Below, in pieces: positions 1-10,006 of a DNA stretch of 64,000 nt. Both the position numbers and the translations under genes were made by a program. The notes below the pieces were generated by a model. It had not been told where the DNA came from and searched no databases. It saw only the letters and a list, made by a program, of their open reading frames with translations. The stretch's first letter is position 1; each line of letters begins with the position of its first letter. The stretch lies in contig NZ_CH724141.1 in assembly GCF_000153325.1 (NCBI RefSeq), positions 234,447-298,446 of the forward strand, written 5' to 3'. The stretch is from Photobacterium sp. SKA34 (GTDB lineage: Bacteria; Pseudomonadota; Gammaproteobacteria; Enterobacterales; Vibrionaceae).

Positions 1-1472
1 AGAGCGTCAATCTCTGCTTGAGCAACTCAAACTGGCTTTCGACCGCCAGTTCGCAAAACGCTCGGAGGCGTTAAAGCCCTACGATGAATCTCAAGGTGAC
101 CTCTTCAACGAAGCGGAATGTGAAGCCGCTAAGGAAGAAGAGGTTGAGGTTACGACGACCACCACAACCACAACGAAGAAACGCGGTAAGCGTAAGCCTC
201 TTCCAAAGACCTTACCTCGTGAAGTTATCGAACTTGATTTAGACGACCATGAAAAGCAGTGTGCATGCTGCAATCATGACCTGCATAAAATCGGTGAAGA
301 CAGCAGTGAAAAGCTGGAGTTTTCGCCAGCCGTACTCAAAGTGCTGGAATATGTTCGCCCTAAATATGCTTGCCGCCAGTGCGAGCAAACTGAAGACAGC
401 AATCACATCGTTCAAAAGCCAGCACCGCAAAGCATTATCCCGAAGAGCTTTGCCACAGAAAGCTTGCTTGCCAACATCATTCTTGGCAAATACCAGTACG
501 CGATGCCACTTTACCGCCAAGAGTCGCTGTTTACCCAGTCGGGAATCGAGCTATCACGAACCACTATGGCCAGATGGGTTATCCAAGTTAGTGAGAAGTT
601 CAAACCACTCTATGCCGCTCTAAAAGAGCACCTACTTCAACAAGTGGTGTTCCAGGCGGATGAAACGCCACTCAATGTTCTCAAGGAAGAAAAACAGTGT
701 TACATGTGGCTCTACTGCTCGGGCGCAGACTCGCCAGAAGCCGCACTCCCCAATGTGAAGAATATTGCCTTGTACGACTATCAAAACAGTCGCGCGAGGG
801 CATGCCCTGTTGCCTTCTTGGGGGATTACAGTGGTTATCTACAAACCGATGGCTATGGTGCCTATGATGGTCTTTATCACGTCACCAATGTTGGCTGCAT
901 GGCACATGCACGGCGAAAGTTCATGGAGGCTAAGAAGCTTCAAGGTAAAGGTAAGTCAGGCAAAGCAGATAAAGCGCTGGCCAAAATCCAGAAGCTCTAT
1001 GGGATAGAATCGCGCTTAAAAGGTGCGACTGTCGAAACACGAAAAGCAGAACGTCAACTGCATAGCAAACCGATACTGGACGAGTTGTACGAGTGGATGA
1101 CATCTCAACAAGTGATAGCGTCTAGCCCGCTGGGTAAAGCGATAAAATACACGCTCGGCCAATGGCCGAAGGTGATCCGCTATATCGATGACGGTCACTT
1201 ATCGATAGACAATAACCGCGCTGAACGCGCAATTAAACCGCTGGTCATTGGCAGAAAGAACTGGTTGTTCTCGAACACGCCAAATGGTGCTGATGCGAGT
1301 GCGATGCTTTACAGCATCGTCGAGACTGCGAAAGCCAACGGCCTTATCCTCTACGACTACATGGTCAAGTGCATGAAAGAGCTCGCGAAAGCTGAGCCCG
1401 ATATCGATGCACTCCTACCTTGGAACCTCAAACACTAACAAATATCGCCCCGTGGGTTCATGGGGCGTTTAC
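1..1472 (+). mobile_element. IS66-family insertion sequence, right part (left end outside window)
   Basis: This is the right-hand part of an IS66-family element. The transposase frame is open from the first bases of the window, so the left end and the accessory tnpA/tnpB genes lie outside. The right end is taken as base 1472, the end of GGGGCGTTTAC; its reverse complement GTAAACGCCCC is a plausible terminal inverted repeat. CGCCCC and GGGGCG near the end can form a short hairpin. Base 1473 resumes xylR coding sequence on the other strand, so the element sits inside xylR. The target duplication, usually 8 bp in this family, would be GTTGCAAC at 1473-1480, but the other copy is out of view. Confidence 0.85.
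2..1438 (+). CDS. tnpC: IS66-family transposase TnpC, 5' truncated by window
   Basis: DDE transposase of the IS66 family, lacking only its N-terminus, which lies before the window. In order one sees a basic/acidic linker with a threonine tract, the zinc-finger-like zf-IS66 segment (CACC...CRQC, around bases 260-390), and the catalytic core with VFQADETP, LQTDGYGAYDGL and the conserved IDNNRAERAIKP stretch that carries the catalytic Glu. The C-terminal FSNTPNGADASAM region is typical of the family. The frame runs without a stop from base 2 to the TAA at 1436-1438, so the visible part appears intact and the element may be active. An ATG at 341 is internal and is not the start. Confidence 0.93.
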   Translation, partial: ERQSLLEQLKLAFDRQFAKRSEALKPYDESQGDLFNEAECEAAKEEEVEVTTTTTTTTKKRGKRKPLPKTLPREVIELDLDDHEKQCACCNHDLHKIGEDSSEKLEFSPAVLKVLEYVRPKYACRQCEQTEDSNHIVQKPAPQSIIPKSFATESLLANIILGKYQYAMPLYRQESLFTQSGIELSRTTMARWVIQVSEKFKPLYAALKEHLLQQVVFQADETPLNVLKEEKQCYMWLYCSGADSPEAALPNVKNIALYDYQNSRARACPVAFLGDYSGYLQTDGYGAYDGLYHVTNVGCMAHARRKFMEAKKLQGKGKSGKADKALAKIQKLYGIESRLKGATVETRKAERQLHSKPILDELYEWMTSQQVIASSPLGKAIKYTLGQWPKVIRYIDDGHLSIDNNRAERAIKPLVIGRKNWLFSNTPNGADASAMLYSIVETAKANGLILYDYMVKCMKELAKAEPDIDALLPWNLKH

Positions 1473-1810
1473 GTTGCAACATAAGGCACTTTTGGATAAT
1501 CATTCGGATCATTAAATGAGATCCCTACTCCAACAATTGGAACATCAACCTGACTCACTAATGTCCGAATATTATCGTCATCCATATCAGCAATGATGCC
1601 ATCACAAACCATAGAATCTAACTTCTTAGCACAATAAGTAAAGTCTTCTTCCATGAGTAAATCCCAATCACAGTGATATTTATCAAGGTAGTTACCGATC
1701 CCTTCTATCACTTGGCGGTCATACGCTTTATTTGCATTAAAAAGCAATGTTATTCGATAATTCTTGGGCATGTATGCAGTTATCTTCTTATTGTTCGGAT
1801 AATTATTCAT
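1473..1810 (-). pseudogene. xylR: xylR, N-terminal fragment cut by IS66
   Basis: N-terminal part of the D-xylose-responsive activator XylR (periplasmic-binding-protein-like sensor plus C-terminal AraC-type HTH, about 390 residues in E. coli). The readable protein contains YRITLLFNANKAYDRQVIEG, EEDF, DGIIADMDDDNI and VDVPIVGVG, which closely match the E. coli N-terminus. It ends at ...YPKVPYVAT, exactly where the IS66 end supplies a stop. The likely start is the ATG at 1769-1771 (MPKNYRITLL); an upstream ATG at 1808-1810 adds 13 residues. The HTH domain is missing here, so this copy cannot activate transcription. Whether the remainder survives beyond the left end of the IS cannot be seen. It is divergent from xylB, as expected for a xyl locus. 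Confidence 0.9.
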
Positions 1811-2397
1811 ATACTAACACGACATATAATTCTCCAGTGTGACGTATTACTCAAATATAAAATCCATAAATAAGCCTACTAAAAAACATAATTGCGTCTT
1901 TTATTTAACCTGACAACATAGTTCAAGTATCGAGTAATTTCTTATAGGAAGTGAATATGTATTTAGGTATAGATCTAGGGACATCGAGTGTTAAAGTTAT
2001 TGTTACTAATGAGTGTGGTGATATTTTAGCTAGCGCATCTTCACCATTAAACGTATCTCGACCTCACCCTTTATGGTCAGAACAAGAACCAACTGAATGG
2101 TTTTCTGCAACTACAAAAGCAGTTAGAGAAATTGCAAATATTCATGATTTAAGTTTGGTTAAAGCAATTGGACTTTCAGGACAAATGCATGGTGCCACAC
2201 TATTAGATAAAAAAGGTAATTGCATTAGGCCTGCGATACTGTGGAATGATGGGCGGAGCCAATCAGAGTGCGAATTACTCGAGAAAGAAGTTCCAAATAG
2301 TCGTCAAATAACAGGCAATATCATGTGTAGTGGCATAGTGAATTTGGTCACTTAGTTAGAGGTGATATCATCACTTCATACGTTAACAGGTGACACT

Positions 2398-3575
<1,178 letters not shown>

Positions 3576-4693
3576 CCACTACAATGATGCCTGGTTTTAC
3601 AGCCCCTAAAGTCAAATGGGTACAACAAAATGAACCAGAGGTATTTGCACAAATAGACAAAGTTTTATTACCTAAAGACTACCTTCGCTTCTGTCTCACA
3701 GGAAATTTTGGAACGGATATGTCAGACGCTGCAGGTACAATGTGGCTTGACGTTGGAAAAAGACAGTGGAATCAAGAGCTATTAGCAGCTACCGGGTTAA
3801 ATCTCTCCCACATGCCAAAACTGTATGAAGGTAATCAAATTACAGGGTATTTGAATGATAATTTAGCCCTAAAATGGGGAATGCATAACGTTCCAGTAGT
3901 AGCAGGTGGTGGCGATAATGCGGCTGGTGCTATTGGTGCTGGCATCATAAAGCCAGGCCAATCAATGTTGTCGCTCGGAACTTCTGGCGTTTATTTTGCT
4001 GTCAGCGATAGATTTACTATTAACCCAGAGTCTGCACTACATAGTTTTTGCCATGCATTACCAAATACATGGCATACGATGTCAGTGATTTTAAGTGCTG
4101 CATCATGTTTAGATTGGGTTGTAAAACTGGTTAATTATGAATCAGTATCTGAAATGCTAAATGATGTAGAAACTACTGCAAATCCAGAGTCAAATCTGCT
4201 ATTTCTTCCCTATTTATCCGGAGAAAGAACCCCTCATAATGACCCACTTGCCTGTGGCGTATTTTACGGACTGAATCATAATACAACACGAAGCGATATG
4301 GCTCAGGCCGTTCTTCAAGGAGTTGGGTTTGCATTAGCAGATGGCTTAGATGCACTTCACGTTACGGGGCAGCAGCCCGATGAAATCACATTAATTGGTG
4401 GCGGTACTCAAAGTCATTATTGGCGTCAAATGTTATGTGATATTTTCGCAAAACCGCTTACGCTTCGTGAGGGAGGTAATGTGGGCCCCGCATTGGGCGC
4501 AGCAAGATTAGCTCAACTTGCTATTACCGATAATAAAACTCTCGAAGAGGTATGTCCAACTCCCCGCTTAATAGAAGTACACCAACCCAACATGATACGT
4601 CACCACCACTATTCAAAATTACGTGAGAAATTCACACAGCTTTATCAGGCAACAAAACACATACATTAAGTTTTATAATAAAACTTCATCTTC

Positions 4694-4720
4694 AAGGCTA
4701 CTTAACCAGTAGCCTTTTTT
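4694..4720 (+). terminator. Rho-independent terminator after xylB
   Basis: AAGGCTACT and AGTAGCCTT form a perfect 9-bp stem around a TAACC loop, followed by a T-run, 25 bases after the xylB stop. It would separate xylB from xylE, so xylE needs its own promoter in 4721-4846. Confidence 0.85.
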
Positions 4721-4846
4721 AGTTATGGGTCTTCATCACAATAATAAAATAGCGTAATCCAATTACCGTTTATCGTAATTTATCCCATTGCCTCTAGGTA
4801 TAAGAATGGTTTCACAACTATAACATTCCCCTACGGAGCACAAAGT

Positions 4847-6232
4847 ATGAAACATCCTAATGTTTTACAAATAACCCTAGTGGTCGCACTTGGCGGTCTC
4901 CTCTTCGGTTATGATACTGCTGTCATTTCAGGAGCAACAGAATCTCTACAAACATTCTTTAACCTTAATCCAGCAGAACTTGGCTTTGCCGCTGCATCGG
5001 CACTAATAGGCTGTGTAATTGGTGCAATCGCCGCAGGTTATACCAGTACAAAATACGGACGCCGTGGTGCGTTACTTATTGCTGCATTATTATTCTTCAT
5101 TTCGGCGTTAGGCTCAGCTATCCCAGACCAATATTGGACCTTTATTTTCTATCGCATTATTGGTGGTATTGGTGTGGGTATCGCTTCAATGGTTTCACCT
5201 ATGTATATTGCTGAAATAGCACCGCCACAAAAACGGGGCGCGCTTGTATCATGTAATCAGTTTGCGATTATTTTTGGTATGTTAGTGGTATATTTTGTCA
5301 ATTATGGTATTGCCTTAATGGGCTCTGAATCTTGGCTAAATGAGATGGGCTGGCGTTATATGTTTGGTTCAGAAATGATCCCTGCAGGTCTATTTTTCTG
5401 CTTATTATTTAGCGTTCCAGAAACACCTCGATGGCTTGCAATGCGCGGACGTGATGAACAAGCAAAAGAATTATTATCTAAAATTAGTAAAGGAAAAGAC
5501 TTTGATAACCAATGGAAAGAGATAAAGGATTCATTGGTTGAAGTTGGTACCGCAAGTGTCACCTCTCGAAAAATTTTACCTATTTTAGTGATCGGAATAA
5601 TGTTGAGCGTTTTACAACAAGTCACTGGTATTAATGTTTTTCTTTACTATGCTCCAGTAATTTTGAAAAGCTTTAGTTCATCAAGTACTGATCTAGCACT
5701 TCTCCAAACAATATTAGTTGGTGCGGTAAATCTTACCTTTACTGTTATTGCGATTATCACTGTTGATAAATACGGTCGAAAGCCACTCATGATGTTAGGA
5801 TCTGGCTTGATGGCTGTTAGTATGATAGCGATCGGTACAGCTGCTTATTTGAACGCAATTGGTGGATACCTACTCTTCTTTGTTCTCACTTATATTGCTG
5901 CATTTGCATTATCGTTAGGTCCAGTTACTTGGGTACTTCTTTCTGAGATATTCCCGAATAATGTTCGTTCAAAAGCCTTGTCAATCGCCGTTTTTGCGCA
6001 ATGGGTCGCTAACTATGCTGTATCTCAAACATTCCCAATGATGAATGATCAAAATAGTTGGCTATTTAAAGAATTTAACGGTGGTTTTCCATTCTGGTTC
6101 TATGGTGTTATGGGCTTAGTGACAATTTATTTTGTTCATCGCTTTGTTCCAGAAACAAAAGGAAAGTCGTTAGAAGAATTAGAAGAATTATGGGAAAAGC
6201 CTGATGAGTTAGAGACAGTCACTCACAATTAA
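4847..6232 (+). CDS. xylE: D-xylose:H+ symporter XylE (MFS sugar porter)
   Basis: Inner-membrane proton-coupled D-xylose importer of the major facilitator superfamily, 461 residues against about 491 in E. coli, with 12 predicted TM segments. Sugar-porter signatures are present: GGLLFGYDTAVISG near residue 16, YGRRGA after TM2, RIIGGIGVGIASMVSPMYIA, PETPRW in the central loop, QQVTGINVFLYYAP, and the closing PETKGKSLEELEELW. The close match to E. coli XylE (WVLLSEIFPN, DKYGRKPL) and the position after xylB support D-xylose rather than another sugar. The start at 4847 has GGAG about ten bases upstream. The gene looks intact although xylR and xylB beside it are broken. Confidence 0.92.
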   Translation: MKHPNVLQITLVVALGGLLFGYDTAVISGATESLQTFFNLNPAELGFAAASALIGCVIGAIAAGYTSTKYGRRGALLIAALLFFISALGSAIPDQYWTFIFYRIIGGIGVGIASMVSPMYIAEIAPPQKRGALVSCNQFAIIFGMLVVYFVNYGIALMGSESWLNEMGWRYMFGSEMIPAGLFFCLLFSVPETPRWLAMRGRDEQAKELLSKISKGKDFDNQWKEIKDSLVEVGTASVTSRKILPILVIGIMLSVLQQVTGINVFLYYAPVILKSFSSSSTDLALLQTILVGAVNLTFTVIAIITVDKYGRKPLMMLGSGLMAVSMIAIGTAAYLNAIGGYLLFFVLTYIAAFALSLGPVTWVLLSEIFPNNVRSKALSIAVFAQWVANYAVSQTFPMMNDQNSWLFKEFNGGFPFWFYGVMGLVTIYFVHRFVPETKGKSLEELEELWEKPDELETVTHN

Positions 6233-6306
6233 TTAATTTTTTACTATGTTTAAAAAATAGTTAACTAAAAATAAATTTGTTTCAAATAAGTATGATTATT
6301 TGCTAA

Positions 6307-6340
6307 AAAATGCCTGACTTGTCTCAGGCATTTTATTTAT
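6307..6340 (+). terminator. Rho-independent terminator after xylE
   Basis: AAAATGCCTGA and TCAGGCATTTT form a strong stem with a six-base loop, followed by ATTTATT, about 75 bases after the xylE stop. Confidence 0.85.
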
Positions 6341-6600
6341 TACACTTCATCATTATCAGGTAGCAACTAAATGTATTAACAACAAAATTGCGCAAGTAAG
6401 AAACATTGAATCCACCGTTCTACTCTTATATTCAGCTTGAAATCCTCCTTTGATTTATTCCAAATAGGTATTTATATTTATATGAAAATCTATTAAGATT
6501 GTTCTCATAAAAGCCCACATATCTTACAAGGGTGACTAGAGCTCTTTTAGTCCGTAAGCGCTGACGTTATTGAGCGCGCTACAAATCATTTTATTAATGG

Positions 6601-6646
6601 TTCGATAGCGTGCGGAAAATCCCTATGCTATCGAATCTATAGGGAA
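6601..6646 (+). promoter_or_regulatory. Mutually exclusive hairpins in the leader of an MFS efflux-type gene
   Basis: TTCGATAGC (6601-6609) is perfectly complementary to GCTATCGAA (6627-6635). CCCTAT (6620-6625) can instead pair with ATAGGG (6639-6644), which overlaps the AGGGAA ribosome-binding site of the small ORF at 6651. The two pairings overlap, so the leader could switch between exposing and hiding that site. This is read from the sequence only; the regulatory role is inference. Confidence 0.4.
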
Positions 6647-6650
6647 AATT

Positions 6651-6701
6651 ATGACTAATTTTAAATTAATACAAACAATGGAAAAAGGGGGGATTTTATA
6701 A
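6651..6701 (+). CDS. Possible 16-residue leader peptide coupled to the MFS gene
   Basis: A short frame encoding MTNFKLIQTMEKGGIL, with an AGGGAA ribosome-binding site five bases before its ATG. Its TAA overlaps the start codon of the next gene by one base (TAATG). The GGGGGGA inside its coding sequence serves as the ribosome-binding site of the MFS gene. The arrangement suggests translational coupling or ribosome-stalling control, as known for several antibiotic-resistance leaders. No family is recognised, and the function is inference from layout. Confidence 0.4.
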   Translation: MTNFKLIQTMEKGGIL

Positions 6702-8089
6702 TGAATACTTCCCTTTCATCTAATCGATTAACAGGCCTTACGCTACTAATAGCTATTGCATTCTTTATGGAACAGCTTGATAGTACTATTGCAGTTACTG
6801 CAATCAACAATATTGCAAACGATTTATCTGTTCATTCAACTACGATAACGATGGCAATAGCTGTTTATATTATGACGCTTGCTATTTTCTTACCAATCGG
6901 TGGCTGGTCAGCTAAAAACTTTGGATGTAAAAACACTTTTTTATTTGCCATTATATTATTTACTATTGGTTCTTTTGGTTGTGGCTTTAGTAATAATATA
7001 TATTTATTTCTTAGTTCTGAAGTAGTTCAAGGGATTGGTGCGGCCTTAATGGTACCTGTCGGTCGTCTATTTGTTATTCAAAATAGTAAAAAAAGCGAGC
7101 TTGCTAAGAGGATATCGATATTAGTTTGGCCAGGCTTAATTGCGCCAATATTTGGCCCATCGTTAGGTGCATACATCACAACTTATTACTCTTGGCACTG
7201 GATATTCTTTATTAATATTCCAATTGCAATTATTTTATTTTTCTTAGCTTGGTACTTTTTACCTACAGAAAATATTAATAAACAATCACGAATTAAGTTA
7301 GATTCTCTCGGCTTTTTACTATCATCGCTTATGCTGGTAATGGGTCTTGGTAGCTTAGACTGGCTGAGTAACTTTGGTATTAATCGCATAATACCTTGGG
7401 CGTTACTCACAAGTAGTATTATTTTTGGTACGCTATTAAACAATCATATTAGTAAATCTGAATCCCCTATCTTTTCCTTAGCCCCATGGAAAAATGATAA
7501 AAACTTTAAACACACATTAATTTCAGGAAGTATTTGTCGCGCAGCACTTAGTGGATTACCTATTTTAATCCCTTTATTCCTTCAATCTGAACTTGGACTT
7601 TCAATGATTGAATCCGGTAATATTATTTTAACGATGTTTGCTGGGAATCTTTTGATGAAAACATTTACAACCTCGATAATAACTAAATGCGGATTTAAAA
7701 AGCCACTTATCATATCATCATTAATAAGTACATTGTCAATTCTAGGATGTTGGTATGGTCAGCATAATATTTTGTTTATTTGTGTGATGCTATTTTTAAT
7801 AGGTTGTATGAGATCATTACAGTTTAGTTTATACAACACACTAGCATTTTCAGAACTACCAAAACCATTTTTAAATTCAGCAAATGTATTAAATAATCTG
7901 TTTACTCAGATCTCATTCGCTATAGGAATCACCTTGGTTTCAATATTTATACGACTTGGAAGCAATAGTAATGTAGTATCATCATCTCATATATCAATAT
8001 TGCCATTCTTGGGCTTTGCTTTGTTGGCATTATTACCATTAATGTTTTTATGCTTTATACATAAAGACTATGGTAATAGTGTTAGATAA
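6701..8089 (+). CDS. MFS transporter, DHA2 (14-TM drug:H+ antiporter) type
   Basis: Inner-membrane major facilitator of the DHA2 (EmrB/QacA/MdtD-like) group, 462 residues. Family signatures are visible: FMEQLDSTIAVTAINNIA in TM1, VQGIGAALMVPVGR in TM4, GPSLGAYI (antiporter motif C) in TM5 and WHWIFFINIPIAI in TM6. The substrate cannot be told from sequence; drug or organic-cation export is typical of the family. It is codirectional with xylE but separated by a terminator and its own leader, so it is probably not part of xylose metabolism. The start is decided by the GGGGGGA site at 6687-6693. No damage is seen. Confidence 0.85.
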   Translation: MNTSLSSNRLTGLTLLIAIAFFMEQLDSTIAVTAINNIANDLSVHSTTITMAIAVYIMTLAIFLPIGGWSAKNFGCKNTFLFAIILFTIGSFGCGFSNNIYLFLSSEVVQGIGAALMVPVGRLFVIQNSKKSELAKRISILVWPGLIAPIFGPSLGAYITTYYSWHWIFFINIPIAIILFFLAWYFLPTENINKQSRIKLDSLGFLLSSLMLVMGLGSLDWLSNFGINRIIPWALLTSSIIFGTLLNNHISKSESPIFSLAPWKNDKNFKHTLISGSICRAALSGLPILIPLFLQSELGLSMIESGNIILTMFAGNLLMKTFTTSIITKCGFKKPLIISSLISTLSILGCWYGQHNILFICVMLFLIGCMRSLQFSLYNTLAFSELPKPFLNSANVLNNLFTQISFAIGITLVSIFIRLGSNSNVVSSSHISILPFLGFALLALLPLMFLCFIHKDYGNSVR

Positions 8090-8118
8090 TAATTTTCAGT
8101 TCATATAACTTAAATACC

Positions 8119-8150
8119 TCAGCCTTATTAAGGACTTTTCATAAGGCTGA
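8119..8150 (+). terminator. Hairpin after the MFS gene, possible weak terminator
   Basis: TCAGCCTTAT and ATAAGGCTGA form a perfect 10-bp stem with a 12-base loop, 30 bases after the MFS stop. It is followed by ATTCATTT rather than a solid T-run, so termination may be partial. Confidence 0.5.
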
Positions 8151-8491
8151 ATTCATTTCAAAGTTAAAGTTATTATGAAAACATCTTCGACGCAAACATT
8201 CGCATAAGGAAACCATATTGATTGGCGTAGTGTAGATATTCTATATCACCATATCGAGTTTTCACCGAATGGCAAGATATAGAAAATTTAGTTTAATATG
8301 ATTTATAAAAATACAAAATTAGATACTTATACTATTCAAAAGAGAGTAATTAAAATAATAACTACAAAGAGGATTGTTTTCCTTTTATGTTTTCCTTGTC
8401 AAAGCTCTAAAACCACACCATATAGTATGATTATATAATCTTACTATATTTGTTATCTATTCGGCAAAGGACACAAACGTAAAAATAGAAA
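8151..8491. other. AT-rich intergenic stretch without a gene
   Basis: About 340 bases between the hairpin after the MFS gene and the terminator flanking the IS4 element. I see no coding frame of useful length, no tRNA and no strong repeat. It may be decayed sequence between the convergent MFS gene and xylA. Confidence 0.5.
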
Positions 8492-8526
8492 TATTATAAA
8501 AGACTATCATGCAGTCTTTTATAATA
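8492..8526. terminator. Two-way terminator abutting the IS4-family element
   Basis: TATTATAAAAGACT (8492-8505) and AGTCTTTTATAATA (8513-8526) form a perfect 14-bp inverted repeat around a 7-base loop, with T-rich sequence on one arm and A-rich on the other, so it could end transcription from both sides. It probably served the convergent MFS gene and xylA before the IS inserted at its right foot. Confidence 0.6.
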
Positions 8527-8553
8527 AAAAAGGCCAGTCTTAGACTTAATGCC

Positions 8554-8628
8554 GATCGTTTAAGGTACTTGAACGATCCTAAGATCGCGTGATAATCCCT
8601 ACCAACTTTTGTTGGTAGGGATTTTTAT
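8554..8628 (+). promoter_or_regulatory. IS4-family leader: three GATC sites and a terminator just before the transposase
   Basis: Three GATC (Dam) sites lie at 8554-8557, 8575-8578 and 8583-8586, the first two in the arms of an imperfect hairpin (8554-8578). Then ATCCCTACCAAC (8595-8606) and GTTGGTAGGGAT (8611-8622) form a perfect 12-bp stem with a TTTT loop followed by TTTTAT, a strong Rho-independent terminator ending two bases before the transposase ATG. Known logic in IS10/IS50 is Dam methylation and hairpins that block read-through expression of transposase; applying it here is inference. Confidence 0.6.
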
Positions 8629-9951
8629 ATGTTATTTGATGAGTTAAACCAAGCGCATGAAACGATAGAAAATAGTAGTAACTATGAGTCTGTTGTCAAT
8701 GCTATTGAGATGGAATGGATTGAACAGGCTCTTCATAATACTAACAAAGCAAGTATTCGGCGTCGCCGATTACCAGCTCAACAAGCCGTATGGCTCGTCA
8801 TTTGGATGGGTTTGCAACGCAACAAATCTATCAAGGAAGTATGCAGCTCTCTAGACTTAGCTCTTCAACCTCAACCAGAGAATAGTTGGTCTAGAGTTGC
8901 GCCTAGTGTTCTCACGGACAGTCGACGTCGATTGGATGAGGCTCCCTTAGCCGCACTTTTTAAGACAGCTATTTCGGCATGGAAAGCCGATGCACTTCAG
9001 CTAAACAGCGTCCTAAAACTCAATGTTCTTGCTGTCGACGGTACGACTTTTCGATGTCCTGACTCAGAAGAAAATGCTGAATCATTTGGCTTCATTTCTA
9101 AGAGCTACAAACCTTACCCTCAGCTTCGATTAGTTGGACTGATGGCTGCTGAAACTCGCATGATGCTGGGCGCATCGTTTGATGCGTGCAATGTTGGTGA
9201 AGCGACATTAGCGCATCGCCTGCTAACAGATGTTCCCTGTAATTCACTAACCTTATTCGACCGTTGCTATTTCTCTGCAGATTTACTAATTAACTGGCAA
9301 AAAGCGGCAACTAACAGTCACTGGTTAACACCAATAAAGCGTAAGCTTCGTTATGAAGTTCTTGAGGAATACGCTCACAACGACATGCTCATCGAGATGC
9401 CAATATCGCCGCAGGCGAGAAAGAAGAACTCTGAGCTGCCTGACACCTGGCAAGCAAGGCTTATACTGTACAAAGATCCTGCGGGTGAAATTGAAGGTTT
9501 TATTACCTCTTTGGTAGACCCAAATCAATACCCACTCGAAGAGCTACTGCGTATCTACTGGCAGCGTTGGGAGATAGAAGAAGGCTTTGGTGAGATAAAA
9601 CAAACTCAGTTGCAAAGCGAAGTTACCCTGAGGAGTCGGTTCCCATCTGGAGTAAAACAAGAACTCTGGGGGGTGTTGCTAGCATATAACTTAGTGCGAC
9701 TAGAAATGGTACAGATAGCCGCAGATGCAGATGTGAAGCCGACTCGAGTGAGTTTTACGGCAGCAATTAACCTCATTGACAACCAGCTTAGGTGGTTAGC
9801 ATTAAGTCCAGATGGAACACTCCCAGCGAAGCTCAAGCAAATGCGTGAGGCCGTGAGCCACTTTATTCTTCCAGATAAAAGAAAGGACCGAACGTTTCCA
9901 CGTTCAGTCCTGTTTGTGCCATCCAAGTATCCGTTTAGGTATAAACGATGA
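8629..9951 (+). CDS. IS4-family transposase
   Basis: DDE transposase of the IS4 family, 440 residues, apparently intact. The N-terminal domain (residues about 1-110, RRRRLPAQQAVWLVIWMGLQ) matches IS4-type N-termini. The catalytic core shows LAVDGTTFRCPD (first Asp), LFDRCYFSADLL (second Asp) and IYWQRWEIEEGFGEIK, which satisfies the Y-(2)-R-(3)-E-(6)-K signature containing the catalytic Glu. The start is the only ATG just after the hairpin; no good ribosome-binding site is free outside the stem, consistent with deliberately poor expression. Confidence 0.92.
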   Translation: MLFDELNQAHETIENSSNYESVVNAIEMEWIEQALHNTNKASIRRRRLPAQQAVWLVIWMGLQRNKSIKEVCSSLDLALQPQPENSWSRVAPSVLTDSRRRLDEAPLAALFKTAISAWKADALQLNSVLKLNVLAVDGTTFRCPDSEENAESFGFISKSYKPYPQLRLVGLMAAETRMMLGASFDACNVGEATLAHRLLTDVPCNSLTLFDRCYFSADLLINWQKAATNSHWLTPIKRKLRYEVLEEYAHNDMLIEMPISPQARKKNSELPDTWQARLILYKDPAGEIEGFITSLVDPNQYPLEELLRIYWQRWEIEEGFGEIKQTQLQSEVTLRSRFPSGVKQELWGVLLAYNLVRLEMVQIAADADVKPTRVSFTAAINLIDNQLRWLALSPDGTLPAKLKQMREAVSHFILPDKRKDRTFPRSVLFVPSKYPFRYKR

Positions 9952-10006
9952 TGCTTATCCGAACGGCATTAAGTCTTAGACTGGCCTTTTTGTTTAATGC
10001 ATATCA

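Larger units (their letters stand above)
8532..9986 (+). mobile_element. IS4-family insertion sequence, about 1.45 kb
   Basis: Bounded by near-perfect 23-bp inverted repeats. The left begins GGCCAGTCTTAGACTTAATG (8532 on). The right copy (9964-9986), read on the reverse strand, begins GGCCAGTCTAAGACTTAATG, with one mismatch. A short A-run on the left and T-run on the right extend the symmetry by up to five bases, so the exact ends could lie slightly further out. No convincing target duplication was found by eye. One intact transposase gene fills the element. It is inserted between a two-way terminator and the 3' end of xylA and disrupts no gene. Confidence 0.85.

Noticed and set aside
239..520. 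Minus-strand and alternative-frame ORFs overlapping the IS66 transposase
   Set aside because: They are shadows of the transposase frame without family similarity or ribosome-binding sites; the same applies to other overlapping ORFs in the window.
1951..1953. GTG at 1951 as the xylB start
   Set aside because: The ATG at 1957 has a properly spaced AGGAA and matches the E. coli N-terminus.
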